DNA of 14,871 nucleotides from assembly GCA_944323495.1 (NCBI GenBank), contig CALUSZ010000146.1:1-14871 (forward strand), read 5' to 3'. The stretch comes from Candidatus Gastranaerophilales bacterium. Its GTDB lineage: Bacteria > Cyanobacteriota > Vampirovibrionia > Gastranaerophilales > Gastranaerophilaceae. How positions within the stretch are numbered: position 1 is the stretch's first letter; every line of letters begins with the position of its first letter. Positions 1-6,874 of this stretch are shown one piece after another. The position numbers and the translations under genes are program-made. The notes below the pieces were generated by a model, which was not told the origin of the DNA, did not search any database, and saw only the letters and a list, made by a program, of their open reading frames with translations.

Positions 1-464
1 AAGTATTCGGCATTTCTTCCTGTCGGAGAAGTCGTTGTAACCTGTCCCATCATTGTTGTAGGGCCAAGTTGTCCGCCAGTCATACCGTATGTTGTATTGT
101 TTATACATATAGCAGAAATCTTTTCACCTCTTAAGGCCGAGTGCAAAGATTCTGCAATCCCGATTGAAGCAAAGTCGCCGTCACCGGAATAAGTGAATAC
201 GAATTTGTCAGGTCTTGCTCTTTTAACTCCGGTAGCAGAAGCCAATGCTCTTCCGTGCGGAGCTTCCACACAATCTATATCAAGAAAGTCATATAAGAAT
301 ACAGAGCACCCTACGGAAGTTGATGAAATAATATTTTCTCTGATTCCTAATTCATCTATAACTTCAGCTACAAGCCTGATTGCAATACCATGGTCACAGC
401 CGGGGCAGAATGTGTATCTGAAATCCTTTTTCATTGATTTTGGTATACTAAAGACTTGCTGCAT
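1..464 (-). CDS. 2-oxoacid:ferredoxin oxidoreductase, beta (TPP-binding) subunit, partial
   Basis: I translated this gene directly from the minus strand; the first 154 residues are in the window and the rest lies beyond position 1. Oxidoreductases of this family decarboxylate a 2-oxoacid to an acyl-CoA and pass electrons to ferredoxin in the cytoplasm; the beta subunit holds thiamine pyrophosphate (TPP) and a [4Fe-4S] cluster. Visible are a CPGC cysteine pair (C20, C23) and C53, matching three of the four cluster ligands known in the family. The TPP/Mg motif runs from GDGD (94-97) to INN (121-123), followed by YGMTGGQ. The start ATG (464-462) lies inside the 3' end of the alpha gene, a 17-base overlap in another frame, with a good GGGAGG ribosome site 8 bases upstream. 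Substrate is uncertain: branched-chain 2-oxoacid (VorA-like) fits the neighbour, but 2-oxoglutarate (KorB) or pyruvate is possible. A gamma subunit may follow off-window. Confidence 0.93.
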   Translation of the reverse strand, partial: MQQVFSIPKSMKKDFRYTFCPGCDHGIAIRLVAEVIDELGIRENIISSTSVGCSVFLYDFLDIDCVEAPHGRALASATGVKRARPDKFVFTYSGDGDFASIGIAESLHSALRGEKISAICINNTTYGMTGGQLGPTTMMGQVTTTSPTGRNAEY

Positions 465-1524
465 ACTGTCTTCCTCCCTTCAGGATATTTTCTACAGAAG
501 ATACAATCTCTTCCACGCTGAGCCATTCTCCGCAGGCTCTATTTACAAGGCTTACTTTAGAAAGCCCTTCTACAGCGTATTTAACATCTTTAAACATTTG
601 TCCCATATTCATTTCAACAACAACAAATTCTTTACCCTTTTTAGCAAGTTCATGAATTTGTTTATGCGGGAACGGATTTAATGTAACCGGTCTGAAGCAG
701 CCTGCTTTTATTCCTTTATTTCTTAAAACTTTCATTGCAGCCTTAATATTTCTTGTCATAGAACCGAATGCAACGAGAATAATATCAGCATCATTTGTTT
801 CAAATTCTTCATAAGTTGTTTCATTTTCGGCAATAACTTCGAATTTTCTATGCAAATCACATATATGCTGAATCTGTTTCTTTTCATCAGTTGCTACAGA
901 ATAAATTTTTCTGGCTTCTCTTCCTTTAGCGCCTGTTAGGGCCCAAGATGATACATCGACTTCAGGATAAGGATATTCACCAAAACTTGCCGGCTCCATC
1001 ATTTGTCCTAAAAGTCCGTCCGCAAGCAACATAACAGGGTTTCTATACTTTTGTGCAAGATAAAAGGCTCTATAAGTTAAATCTACGCATTCCTGAACTG
1101 TAGACGGAGCAAGTACAATCAAGTTATAATCTCCGTTTCCGCCTCCATAAACAGCCTGATTATAGTCCCCTTGAGCCGGGTAAATATATCCTAAGCCGGG
1201 TCCGGTTCTCATAACATTAACAACAACCACCGGCAGCTCATCTGAAGCAGCGTAAGATAAAGCTTCCTGCATCAATGATATCGCGCAGGAAGATGATGAA
1301 GTCATTGCCTTAACTCCTGTAGCCACTGCGCCCATAACCATGTTAATAGCGCCAAGTTCACTTTCTGCACAAACATACCCGCGCCCTAGCTCCTGCATTT
1401 TCCCGCTCAAATATTCTCCGATTTCTGTCTGCGGGGTTATTGGATACCCGAAATAACATTGGCAGCCGGCATTAACAGCAGCCTGTGCTATTGCATAATT
1501 CCCTTTTATTAAAATCTTTTCCAT
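448..1524 (-). CDS. vorB: 2-oxoacid:ferredoxin oxidoreductase, alpha subunit (VorB-like)
   Basis: This 358-aa protein is the alpha subunit of a 2-oxoacid:ferredoxin oxidoreductase, best matching VorB (3-methyl-2-oxobutanoate:ferredoxin oxidoreductase). These enzymes oxidise 2-oxoacids from valine, leucine and isoleucine to acyl-CoAs and reduce ferredoxin. The N-terminal pyrimidine-binding domain shows GYPITPQTEI (26-35), the conserved glutamates in CAESELGAINM (52-62), TSSSSCAISLMQE (75-87) and RTGPGLG..YPAQGDY (106-121). The C-terminal part (about 245-345) is the transketolase-C-like domain, with AFGSMTRN and FRPVTLNPFP. The length is normal for a VorB or KorA without fused gamma domain. The start ATG directly follows the TAA of the ferredoxin gene, so the two are probably translationally coupled. 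The gene overlaps the beta gene by 17 bases. The family is certain; the substrate is inferred from similarity only. Confidence 0.93.
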   Translation of the reverse strand: MEKILIKGNYAIAQAAVNAGCQCYFGYPITPQTEIGEYLSGKMQELGRGYVCAESELGAINMVMGAVATGVKAMTSSSSCAISLMQEALSYAASDELPVVVVNVMRTGPGLGYIYPAQGDYNQAVYGGGNGDYNLIVLAPSTVQECVDLTYRAFYLAQKYRNPVMLLADGLLGQMMEPASFGEYPYPEVDVSSWALTGAKGREARKIYSVATDEKKQIQHICDLHRKFEVIAENETTYEEFETNDADIILVAFGSMTRNIKAAMKVLRNKGIKAGCFRPVTLNPFPHKQIHELAKKGKEFVVVEMNMGQMFKDVKYAVEGLSKVSLVNRACGEWLSVEEIVSSVENILKGGRQYAASL

Positions 1525-1734
1525 TTATCTATATACCTCAACAATTGCCATATCCGGACATCTTTTTGCACACATAGCACAGCCAATGCATTCATTATTC
1601 TTGTCAACAAACTCTACCATATAATCTCCGAGCCTATTTGTCTTATCACTCTTTTTGATAAGCCCTTTTGGACAGGCAGTGGTGCAAATGTAACATGACT
1701 TACAGCGATTATTATCAATAACTATCTTTCCCAT
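1525..1734 (-). CDS. 2x[4Fe-4S] ferredoxin subunit of the oxidoreductase (VorD/KorD-like)
   Basis: This 69-aa protein is the delta subunit that carries electrons from the TPP/cluster core of the oxidoreductase to soluble ferredoxin. Two complete 4Fe-4S binding motifs are visible: CxxCxxCxxxCP at C11, C14, C17, C21 and again at C49, C52, C55, C59. A longer reading from 1752 would add six residues, but I chose the ATG at 1734-1732 because an AGGAG ribosome site (1744-1740) sits five bases ahead of it, inside the longer version. It is the first gene of a three-gene operon read leftward; its TAA abuts the ATG of the alpha gene. An extended -10 promoter lies just upstream (1767-1759). The short upstream leader leaves little room for regulation of the mRNA. 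Confidence 0.95.
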   Translation of the reverse strand: MGKIVIDNNRCKSCYICTTACPKGLIKKSDKTNRLGDYMVEFVDKNNECIGCAMCAKRCPDMAIVEVYR

Positions 1735-1758
1735 AACGACTCCTGTGTTCAATTCAAA

Positions 1759-1767
1759 ATTATAGCA
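1759..1767 (-). promoter_or_regulatory. Extended -10 promoter for the oxidoreductase operon
   Basis: On the minus strand this reads TGCTATAAT, a perfect TGn-TATAAT extended -10 element. No -35 hexamer with 16-18 base spacing is visible, which is usual for extended -10 promoters. Transcription would start near 1752, giving a leader of about 18 bases that contains the AGGAG ribosome site. Confidence 0.6.
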
Positions 1768-1808
1768 CTAACAATAATTTCAGGCCTCAATTGTAAAGAT
1801 TTGTAAAA

Positions 1809-1823
1809 CTTTTTTCAAAAAAG
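1809..1823. repeat. Short AT-rich inverted repeat between divergent genes
   Basis: The bases CTTTTTT and AAAAAAG flank a single C, forming a short inverted repeat midway between the oxidoreductase operon and the flagellin gene. It may be an A/T-tract bend or a protein site, or chance in AT-rich DNA. I see no flagellar sigma-28 type promoter (TAAA-N15-GCCGATAA) nearby. Confidence 0.25.
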
Positions 1824-1857
1824 CGTTATTAATTTTTGCGGTGTGGAATTAAAAAAA

Positions 1858-1863
1858 TATAAG
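1858..1863 (+). promoter_or_regulatory. Possible -10 element for flagellin
   Basis: TATAAG is the best -10 match upstream of the flagellin gene, with a poor TTTGCG (1835-1840) at 17-base spacing. The resulting start near 1870 would cut off the left arm of the first leader hairpin, so the true start may be further upstream. A dedicated flagellar sigma factor with an unfamiliar consensus is equally possible. Confidence 0.25.
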
Positions 1864-1866
1864 ACA

Positions 1867-1908
1867 AATGCAAGGACGCATTCGTAGGATGTGATCGCCA
1901 GAAAGGAG
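1867..1908 (+). promoter_or_regulatory. Flagellin mRNA leader with alternative GGA-loop hairpins (CsrA-like sites)
   Basis: The leader carries three GGA motifs in the 40 bases before the start codon. In the first hairpin AATGC (1867-1871) pairs with GCATT (1878-1882) around the loop AAGGAC, which presents a GGA. A competing hairpin pairs CGCATT (1877-1882) with GATGTG (1888-1893, two G-U pairs) around CGTAG; its 3' side holds AGGATGT (1886-1892), matching the core of the known CsrA consensus (ARGGAUGU). The third GGA is in the ribosome site AAAGGAG (1902-1908). This matches the known layout of the Bacillus subtilis hag leader, where CsrA blocks flagellin translation. The motifs are seen; CsrA control here is inferred. 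Confidence 0.45.
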
Positions 1909-1914
1909 TAAAAA

Positions 1915-2805
1915 ATGGCACTAACAATTAACACAAACATTTCATCACTCATCGTTCAATCAAACTTGAACAAAGCAACCAATTCATTGAATGATGCAAT
2001 TGAAAGAATGACAACCGGTTACAAGATTAACCACGCAGCAGACAACGCAGCAGGTTATTCAATTGCAACAAACTGGGAAACTCAGTTAGGTTCATTGGAT
2101 GTAGCAGCAGACAACGCAGCAACAGGTGCTGACATGTTAACAACTCTGGAAGATACTTATGCATTAGTATCATCTCACTTGCAACGTGTTAGAGACTTGA
2201 CAGAGCAGGCTGCAAACGGAACTTACGGTTCTGATTCATTAAAGGCAATTCAATCAGAAATTACTGCAAGACTTGAAGAAATTGACCGTATTGCTGCAAA
2301 CTGTGAATTTAATGGTTTAAACATGATGGACGGTTCAATGGGAACTATTTCACTTCAAGTAGGTTTATACAGTGATGCATCAAGCCAGATTGATTTAGAT
2401 GAATCATTATTTAAAGAAGGTGATGTAGAATCTTTATTCCAAACTTATGCTACAGTACCTGGCGGTGACAATTCTTTAGATGGTATTGCAAAAGCATGTT
2501 CAGGTTATGATGGAACAAAAATTACCGGTGGACAATCTGCAATGCTTGATGAAATCGATAAAGTTATTAATGAGATTTCAGCACGTGCAACAACTTTAGG
2601 TTCTGCTCAAAACAGAATTGAATCTGCTATTGAATCTATTGAAGTTCAATCTGAAAACATTACATCTTCTTTATCAACATTGAGAGATGCCGATGTAGCA
2701 GAAGAATCTTCAAATTATATCAAGGCTCAAATTCTGCAGCAGGCTTCTGCAACATTGCTTGCAACAGCAAACCAAACCCCAAGTATAGCATTGAACTTGT
2801 TATAA
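1915..2805 (+). CDS. Flagellin
   Basis: This 296-aa protein is a flagellin, the subunit polymerised into the flagellar filament after export by the flagellar type III system. The N-terminal D0/D1 helix starts with the typical MALTINTNISSL and continues through LNDAIERMTTGYKINHAADNAAG. The D1 segment LQRVRDLTEQAANGT (89-103), with E115 downstream, matches the segment that TLR5 binds in Salmonella FliC (R90, L94, E114 there correspond to R91, L95, E115 here). A short variable domain (about 150-205) is followed by the C-terminal D1/D0 helix ending ANQTPSIALNLL. It is on the short side because D2/D3 are nearly absent. The ribosome site AAAGGAG has six bases before ATG. Codon use (GCA, ACA, AAC rich) differs from neighbours and suggests high expression. 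It stands alone, with its own leader and terminator; no other flagellar gene is in view. Confidence 0.97.
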   Translation: MALTINTNISSLIVQSNLNKATNSLNDAIERMTTGYKINHAADNAAGYSIATNWETQLGSLDVAADNAATGADMLTTLEDTYALVSSHLQRVRDLTEQAANGTYGSDSLKAIQSEITARLEEIDRIAANCEFNGLNMMDGSMGTISLQVGLYSDASSQIDLDESLFKEGDVESLFQTYATVPGGDNSLDGIAKACSGYDGTKITGGQSAMLDEIDKVINEISARATTLGSAQNRIESAIESIEVQSENITSSLSTLRDADVAEESSNYIKAQILQQASATLLATANQTPSIALNLL

Positions 2806-2829
2806 TATTGAGGGGGTATATTTACCCTG

Positions 2830-2858
2830 AAAAGCAAGGACTTTTAGTCCTTGCTTTT
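2830..2858 (+). terminator. Rho-independent terminator after flagellin
   Basis: A 13-bp perfect stem pairs AAAAGCAAGGACT (2830-2842) with AGTCCTTGCTTTT (2846-2858) around a 3-base loop, with the T-rich tail forming the end of the stem. A smaller hairpin, GGGTA-TATT-TACCC (2814-2827), precedes it. Together they should insulate the highly expressed flagellin mRNA from the helicase gene, whose promoter follows within two bases. Confidence 0.85.
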
Positions 2859-2859
2859 A

Positions 2860-2868
2860 TGTTATAAT
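2860..2868 (+). promoter_or_regulatory. Extended -10 promoter for the helicase gene
   Basis: TGTTATAAT is a perfect extended -10 element immediately after the flagellin terminator stem. The -35 position would fall in the terminator loop and shows no match. Transcription would begin near 2875, which excludes the upstream AAGGAAG (2870-2876) as a usable ribosome site and favours the ATG at 2897. Confidence 0.6.
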
Positions 2869-2896
2869 AAAGGAAGAGTAGTTGAATGAGGTTATT

Positions 2897-5191
2897 ATGT
2901 ACGATTTTCCCTTTGAGTTAGACGATTTTCAAAAAGATGCGTGTAAGTGTATCTCAGAAGGGAAAAGTGTTGTCGTATGCGCACCTACAGGAGCAGGTAA
3001 AACCGTAATAGCACAGCATGCAATCCACTGCGCGCTTCAAGAGGGGAAAAAGGTTTTTTATACAACACCGTTAAAGGCTTTATCAAACCAGAAATATAAT
3101 GATTTTTCGGAAAAATATGGCTCAGAAAAAGTAGGGCTTTTAACAGGTGATACCTCTATAAATAGAGGCGGACAAATTGTCGTTATGACAACAGAAGTCT
3201 TTAGAAATATGTTATATGGCACGAATTTCGGCTCTGTAACAGATAACCTCAAAGATGTTAAATATGTTATTCTGGATGAAGTTCATTATATGAATGATGA
3301 ACAGAGAGGAACTGTTTGGGAAGAGAGTATAATCTACTGCCCGACAAATGTTCAAATCGTTGCTCTTTCTGCAACAGTTGCAAATGCGGATAAACTTACG
3401 GAGTGGATTAATACAGTTCACTCAAAAACGGAGCTTATTAATACAGATTTTAGGCCTGTGCCGTTGAGATTTTATTATTTTGACTCATCACAGCCGAACA
3501 CATTGCTTCCGCTTTTGACACCAAACGGAACTTTAAATAAAAAGATTAAGCCGGAGAAAAAGGTTTTTAAACGAGGAAAGGCTGTTCAAAAGCGAAATAC
3601 GGTAAAGGATGTCGTAAGGAATTTGCAGGAAAAAAATATGCTTCCAGCAATTTACTTTACTTTTTCAAGAAAAAAATGTGATGAGCAGATGGAAAGCTGT
3701 GCTTCTTTGTGTCTTGTAACACCTAAGGAGCAGGAAGAAATCAGACGGATTATTGATGATTATATAGCTGAAAATCCTTATTTATATAAAAACAAGCATA
3801 TAGAATATCTGCTTCTTGGTGTAGCATCTCACCATGCAGGTCTGCTTCCGGGTTGGAAAGTACTTGTTGAAAAGCTTTTTCAAAAAGGTTTGATAAAAGT
3901 AGTCTTTGCTACAGAAACTTTAGCTGCCGGAATTAATATGCCTGCCAGATCAACCGTAATAAGCTCAATAAGCAAGCGTACAGACAGCGGGCATAGAACT
4001 CTTACAGCAAGTGAATTCTTGCAAATGTCCGGCCGCGCGGGCAGACGCGGAATGGATGATATAGGTTATGTTGTAATTGTAGGCTCTCCTTTTCAGACTC
4101 CGGAAGAAGTCGCAGAACTTGTTCTAAGCGACGCTAACCCGCTAGAGAGCAAGTTCTCTCCAAGCTACTCTATGGTTTTAAACCTGCTTCAGAGATTTAC
4201 GCTGGAGGAAGCAAAAGAGCTTGTTCTGAAAAGTTTCGGATATTATTCTTCAAACTCAAGAATAGAGCCGCTTTTACTTTTACAAGAGCAGTACAATGAA
4301 AAAATAAATGAATGTAATTCTTTTGTCTGTTACTGCAAAAAAACTAATGAAGATTTACTTGAATATAATAAAATTCGGGAAATCTACGTTCAAAACAGGC
4401 GTGTTTTTAAAACAATACAAAAGCAGGAAAAGAAAAAAAACAGACCTCTTTCAGATGAAGCACAGGAATTTGGACGGCAGACAAAACAAATGCTTCATAA
4501 GATGCATTCATATGAATGCGATACTTGTAAACTTTTTAAAAAACATATGAAGATACTTGATGTTCTTTCTAGGTATGAGGCTAAACAAAAAGAATTAAAT
4601 AAAGAAATTGAAAAGCAAAAAGATATTTTCTGGAATAAATTCCTGTCACACAGGGCTGTATTGATTGATTACGGGTACATAAAGGATGATTACCCGACAG
4701 AGAGAGGTGTTACTATATCCCAAATTCGTTCAGAAAATGAACTCTTCTTAGCACAGATAATATTTTCAGGCGTATTAGAAGGGCTTACACCTGCTGAACT
4801 TGCAAGTGTTGTCTGCGCTATTACAACAGAAGATATGAGAGCTGATTTATTCTCGCGTCTTCCGCTTTCACCAAATGTTAGAAAACGGCTGAATAAAATT
4901 AAAGATATAAAACGTGATTTGGATAAAAAGCAGAAAAAGTATGATGTTGAAGATCCGATGTATATAAATGCCTTCTACTCTCCGCTAATTGAAATGTGGG
5001 CAACAGGAACGGAGTGGGATGATATAATTGATCAGGTTGATATGGGAGAGGGCGATATTGTAAGATGCTTCAAACGGGTAATTGATGTTTTAAGACAATT
5101 TTGTACAATATCAAATATTCCTGAAGATTTAGTTTTTACTGCACGCGAAGCTATTGAGCTAATCCAGAGAAGCCCAATTGATATAGATTAA
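2897..5191 (+). CDS. Ski2-like DEAD/DEAH-box RNA helicase with DSHCT domain
   Basis: This protein of 764 aa is a superfamily 2 RNA helicase of the Ski2/Mtr4/DSHCT type, expected to unwind RNA with ATP during RNA processing or decay. Visible motifs: FELDDFQKDA near the N-terminus, Walker A APTGAGKT (29-36), TPLKALSNQK (57-66), DEVH (127-130), SAT (158-160), FATETLAAGINMPAR (337-351) and QMSGRAGRRGMDD (376-388). A cysteine pair in YECDTC (539-544) resembles the conserved CxxC seen in cyanobacterial and actinobacterial members. The C-terminal DSHCT domain (about 610-760) includes TTEDMRADLF, ALIEMW-like and MGEGDIVR (716-723) stretches. A TTG at 2882 would add five residues, but the predicted transcript start (near 2875) and GAGG (2888-2891) five bases ahead of ATG 2897 support this start. 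Its stop is one base from the stop of a convergent small gene. The specific RNA target is unknown. Confidence 0.93.
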   Translation: MYDFPFELDDFQKDACKCISEGKSVVVCAPTGAGKTVIAQHAIHCALQEGKKVFYTTPLKALSNQKYNDFSEKYGSEKVGLLTGDTSINRGGQIVVMTTEVFRNMLYGTNFGSVTDNLKDVKYVILDEVHYMNDEQRGTVWEESIIYCPTNVQIVALSATVANADKLTEWINTVHSKTELINTDFRPVPLRFYYFDSSQPNTLLPLLTPNGTLNKKIKPEKKVFKRGKAVQKRNTVKDVVRNLQEKNMLPAIYFTFSRKKCDEQMESCASLCLVTPKEQEEIRRIIDDYIAENPYLYKNKHIEYLLLGVASHHAGLLPGWKVLVEKLFQKGLIKVVFATETLAAGINMPARSTVISSISKRTDSGHRTLTASEFLQMSGRAGRRGMDDIGYVVIVGSPFQTPEEVAELVLSDANPLESKFSPSYSMVLNLLQRFTLEEAKELVLKSFGYYSSNSRIEPLLLLQEQYNEKINECNSFVCYCKKTNEDLLEYNKIREIYVQNRRVFKTIQKQEKKKNRPLSDEAQEFGRQTKQMLHKMHSYECDTCKLFKKHMKILDVLSRYEAKQKELNKEIEKQKDIFWNKFLSHRAVLIDYGYIKDDYPTERGVTISQIRSENELFLAQIIFSGVLEGLTPAELASVVCAITTEDMRADLFSRLPLSPNVRKRLNKIKDIKRDLDKKQKKYDVEDPMYINAFYSPLIEMWATGTEWDDIIDQVDMGEGDIVRCFKRVIDVLRQFCTISNIPEDLVFTAREAIELIQRSPIDID

Positions 5192-5192
5192 C

Positions 5193-5351
5193 TTATCTTG
5201 GGAATATTGTTTTAATAACTCTGTCACCAATTTTAAAATAACCGTTTTCTTCGCCGGAAAGATCGATTTTTGGTTTAACTTTAGGCGCTGCAAGAGTTTG
5301 TTGTGAATATTTTGCCGGTTTCGGTAAAATCTGCGGTTTTATTTTTATCAT
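5193..5351 (-). CDS. Small basic proline-rich protein (52 aa), hypothetical
   Basis: I found this by translating the minus strand between two larger genes: 52 codons then TAA, starting MIKIKPQILPKPAKYSQQ. An AAGGAG ribosome site lies five bases before the ATG (5351-5349), which supports a real gene. The protein has nine Lys and two Arg against four Asp/Glu (net about +7), and six prolines. The first 28 residues are K/P-rich and probably unstructured; the tail NGYFKIGDRVIKTIFPR could fold as a small strand pair. There is no membrane segment or signal peptide. It lies 44 bases downstream of the acidic RWYD protein gene on the same strand and probably shares its promoter. The stop faces the helicase stop with one base between. 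I do not recognise a family. Confidence 0.6.
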   Translation of the reverse strand: MIKIKPQILPKPAKYSQQTLAAPKVKPKIDLSGEENGYFKIGDRVIKTIFPR

Positions 5352-5395
5352 AAAATCTCCTTTTTCAAGTATAAAACCGCTGAAAATAAAATTTG

Positions 5396-5794
5396 CTACT
5401 CTTCCGGAATTTCAATTTCTACATCATCAACATCATCCTGGTCTTCTTTTTTGATGATATCAATAACATTTTTTGCCATTTCTTTTGCAATAACCCCTCT
5501 TGTAGAGTCCGGGCAATTCTGGAGTAAACTTATTGCTGTTCTTAAAGTGCCATCCAAATCATACCATCTTCCATGTTTAGAATCATCAAGGACATCTTCA
5601 GCTGCAGAGACGATATCTTCTACAGATTCATATTCCGTATTGGAAAGATGATGTTCGGTGATAATTTTTATTAGATTTAATGCAACTTTTATTTGTGTCT
5701 CGTCATCAGATTCTTCTAATGTTTTCATGGCCGAAGATAATACCGGGTCTTTATCATACCAGCGTCTTTGATTTGTAGTAAACTCTTCCTTCAT
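5396..5794 (-). CDS. Acidic hypothetical protein with duplicated RWYD motif
   Basis: This 132-aa protein is very acidic (about 33 Asp/Glu to 15 Lys/Arg) and is built of two copies of one helical unit. Copy one begins RRWYDKDPVLSSAMKTLEE (residues 10-28) and copy two GRWYDLDGTLRTAISLLQ (75-92). Both follow RWYDxDxxLxxAxxxL, and each continues into a helix (KVALNLIKII; AKEMAKNVIDIIK). The C-terminus (117-132) is an Asp/Glu tail. There is no signal peptide or membrane segment, so it should be cytoplasmic. A strong AGGAGG ribosome site precedes the ATG, and a near-consensus sigma-70-type promoter lies upstream, so it is probably well expressed. The basic 52-aa gene follows it. I do not recognise a named family; an adaptor or nucleic-acid/protein-binding role is only a guess. 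Confidence 0.85.
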   Translation of the reverse strand: MKEEFTTNQRRWYDKDPVLSSAMKTLEESDDETQIKVALNLIKIITEHHLSNTEYESVEDIVSAAEDVLDDSKHGRWYDLDGTLRTAISLLQNCPDSTRGVIAKEMAKNVIDIIKKEDQDDVDDVEIEIPEE

Positions 5795-5828
5795 AAAAAC
5801 CTCCTGATAATCTGATTCTCGTGAGTAT

Positions 5829-5857
5829 ATTATACTATATTTTTTCTTATTTGTAAA
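5829..5857 (-). promoter_or_regulatory. Sigma-70-type promoter for the RWYD gene pair
   Basis: On the minus strand TTTACA (5857-5852) is followed after exactly 17 bases by TATAAT (5834-5829). This is the best classical -35/-10 promoter in the window. The leader would be about 28 bases and includes AGGAGG before the ATG at 5794. Confidence 0.75.
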
Positions 5858-5860
5858 ATT

Positions 5861-6817
5861 TTAAACTTTTGCTTTGGTTGCAATATTATATAAGATTCGT
5901 TTTCTAATTGATATGGGGAGGATTTTTAATTCAATATTTTTATCAATTAAACTCATAGAATTTCTTGCAATAACATCAACTTTATCGGGCTTGCTAATGC
6001 AAGAAACTTTAGAACAGTATAAACCGCATATTATTAAATCTAAATCATCTTCACTTGTAAAAGGCTGTTTAAGCATAATATTATCCACATAATTTATATC
6101 TTTTACGGTTGTACTGTGTCCGTTGAGTGTAAATTCAGTATCAACGTATCCAGAATCAGTAAAATGATTTTTTATCATAATCTCATTATTTATTTTATCA
6201 GTTATTGAGTAAGATAGCAATTCATTTTTTTGGCTGATACTTTTTACGACAATTCGTTGATTTTCATCTTTGTATTCTACAACACGATTTAAGGCATCAT
6301 AACTATATTGCTGGGTAGAAATGGGAATTGAATTTACAAATATTTCGCGGCTTACAATTCTGTCGATGCTGTCATAGCTATATTTAATTGCGACTTCCTG
6401 GCTTTCATTTCTTTTGCAGAGACTTACTATTTGATGCAGATTGTTGTATGTATAAAGGATTTCGTAAGCTAAACTTCCGTTTTTTTTGTATATATATTTT
6501 GAGGTTAAATATCCTTTATCAAAAACTTCTTTGTATGATAATTTTTCATTTTTATAATAATTAATGGCTGTTATATCATCTCCGTCAAAAAATATCTGTT
6601 TATAAAGTTCGTTATCTACAGAATAAAAATTGGCAGATACAATTCTTCCACGACAGTCTTTGATTATTTCAGCACCGGATATAAGTTTAAGTGGACTATT
6701 GTCTTTAATCGCAGTATTTTCCACAACTTTTCGATATGAAATTAATTCCTCAGGGATTGATTTGAGATAGTTCAATAGATGATTCTCCTTATTAAGAACT
6801 GTTATAACTCTCCTCAT
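5861..6817 (-). CDS. Small YD/RHS-like repeat protein, hypothetical
   Basis: This protein of up to 318 aa holds degenerate YD (RHS-like) repeats: YTYNNLHQIVS (122-132), YSYDSIDRIVS (146-156) and YSYDALNRVVE (171-181), spaced 24-25 residues. Weaker related units occur from about 65 to 120. YD repeats in known proteins form beta-strand shells, but those are usually large secreted toxins; this one is short and shows no signal peptide, RHS core motif or toxin domain. The last 60 residues are non-repetitive, with three cysteines (LIICGLYCSKVSCIS) and a basic helix. The start is uncertain: the ATG at 6817 has no ribosome site ahead of it, while a TTG at 6775 has AAGGAG nine bases upstream. It follows the response regulator gene on the same strand after 57 bases and may be co-transcribed. 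Function unknown. Confidence 0.8.
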   Translation of the reverse strand: MRRVITVLNKENHLLNYLKSIPEELISYRKVVENTAIKDNSPLKLISGAEIIKDCRGRIVSANFYSVDNELYKQIFFDGDDITAINYYKNEKLSYKEVFDKGYLTSKYIYKKNGSLAYEILYTYNNLHQIVSLCKRNESQEVAIKYSYDSIDRIVSREIFVNSIPISTQQYSYDALNRVVEYKDENQRIVVKSISQKNELLSYSITDKINNEIMIKNHFTDSGYVDTEFTLNGHSTTVKDINYVDNIMLKQPFTSEDDLDLIICGLYCSKVSCISKPDKVDVIARNSMSLIDKNIELKILPISIRKRILYNIATKAKV

Positions 6818-6874
6818 ATATATAAAATATATCTTTATGTATTAATTTCAATAATCTCAAAAATCTTTACAAAA

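Noticed and set aside
193..681. Plus-strand open frame of 162 codons at the left end
   Set aside because: It lies opposite the conserved beta and alpha oxidoreductase genes, whose family motifs are unmistakable; it has no ribosome site or recognisable domain.
1753..1914. Flagellar sigma-28 promoter ahead of flagellin
   Set aside because: No TAAA-N15-GCCGATAA-like sequence is present; only a weak TATAAG was found.
2882..2896. TTG start giving a helicase five residues longer
   Set aside because: The predicted transcript starts near 2875, which would lose the ribosome site for the TTG; GAGG at 2888-2891 fits the ATG at 2897 better.
4308..4550. Second reading frame inside the helicase gene
   Set aside because: Same strand but another frame of the linker region in the helicase; composition is that of an out-of-frame shadow.
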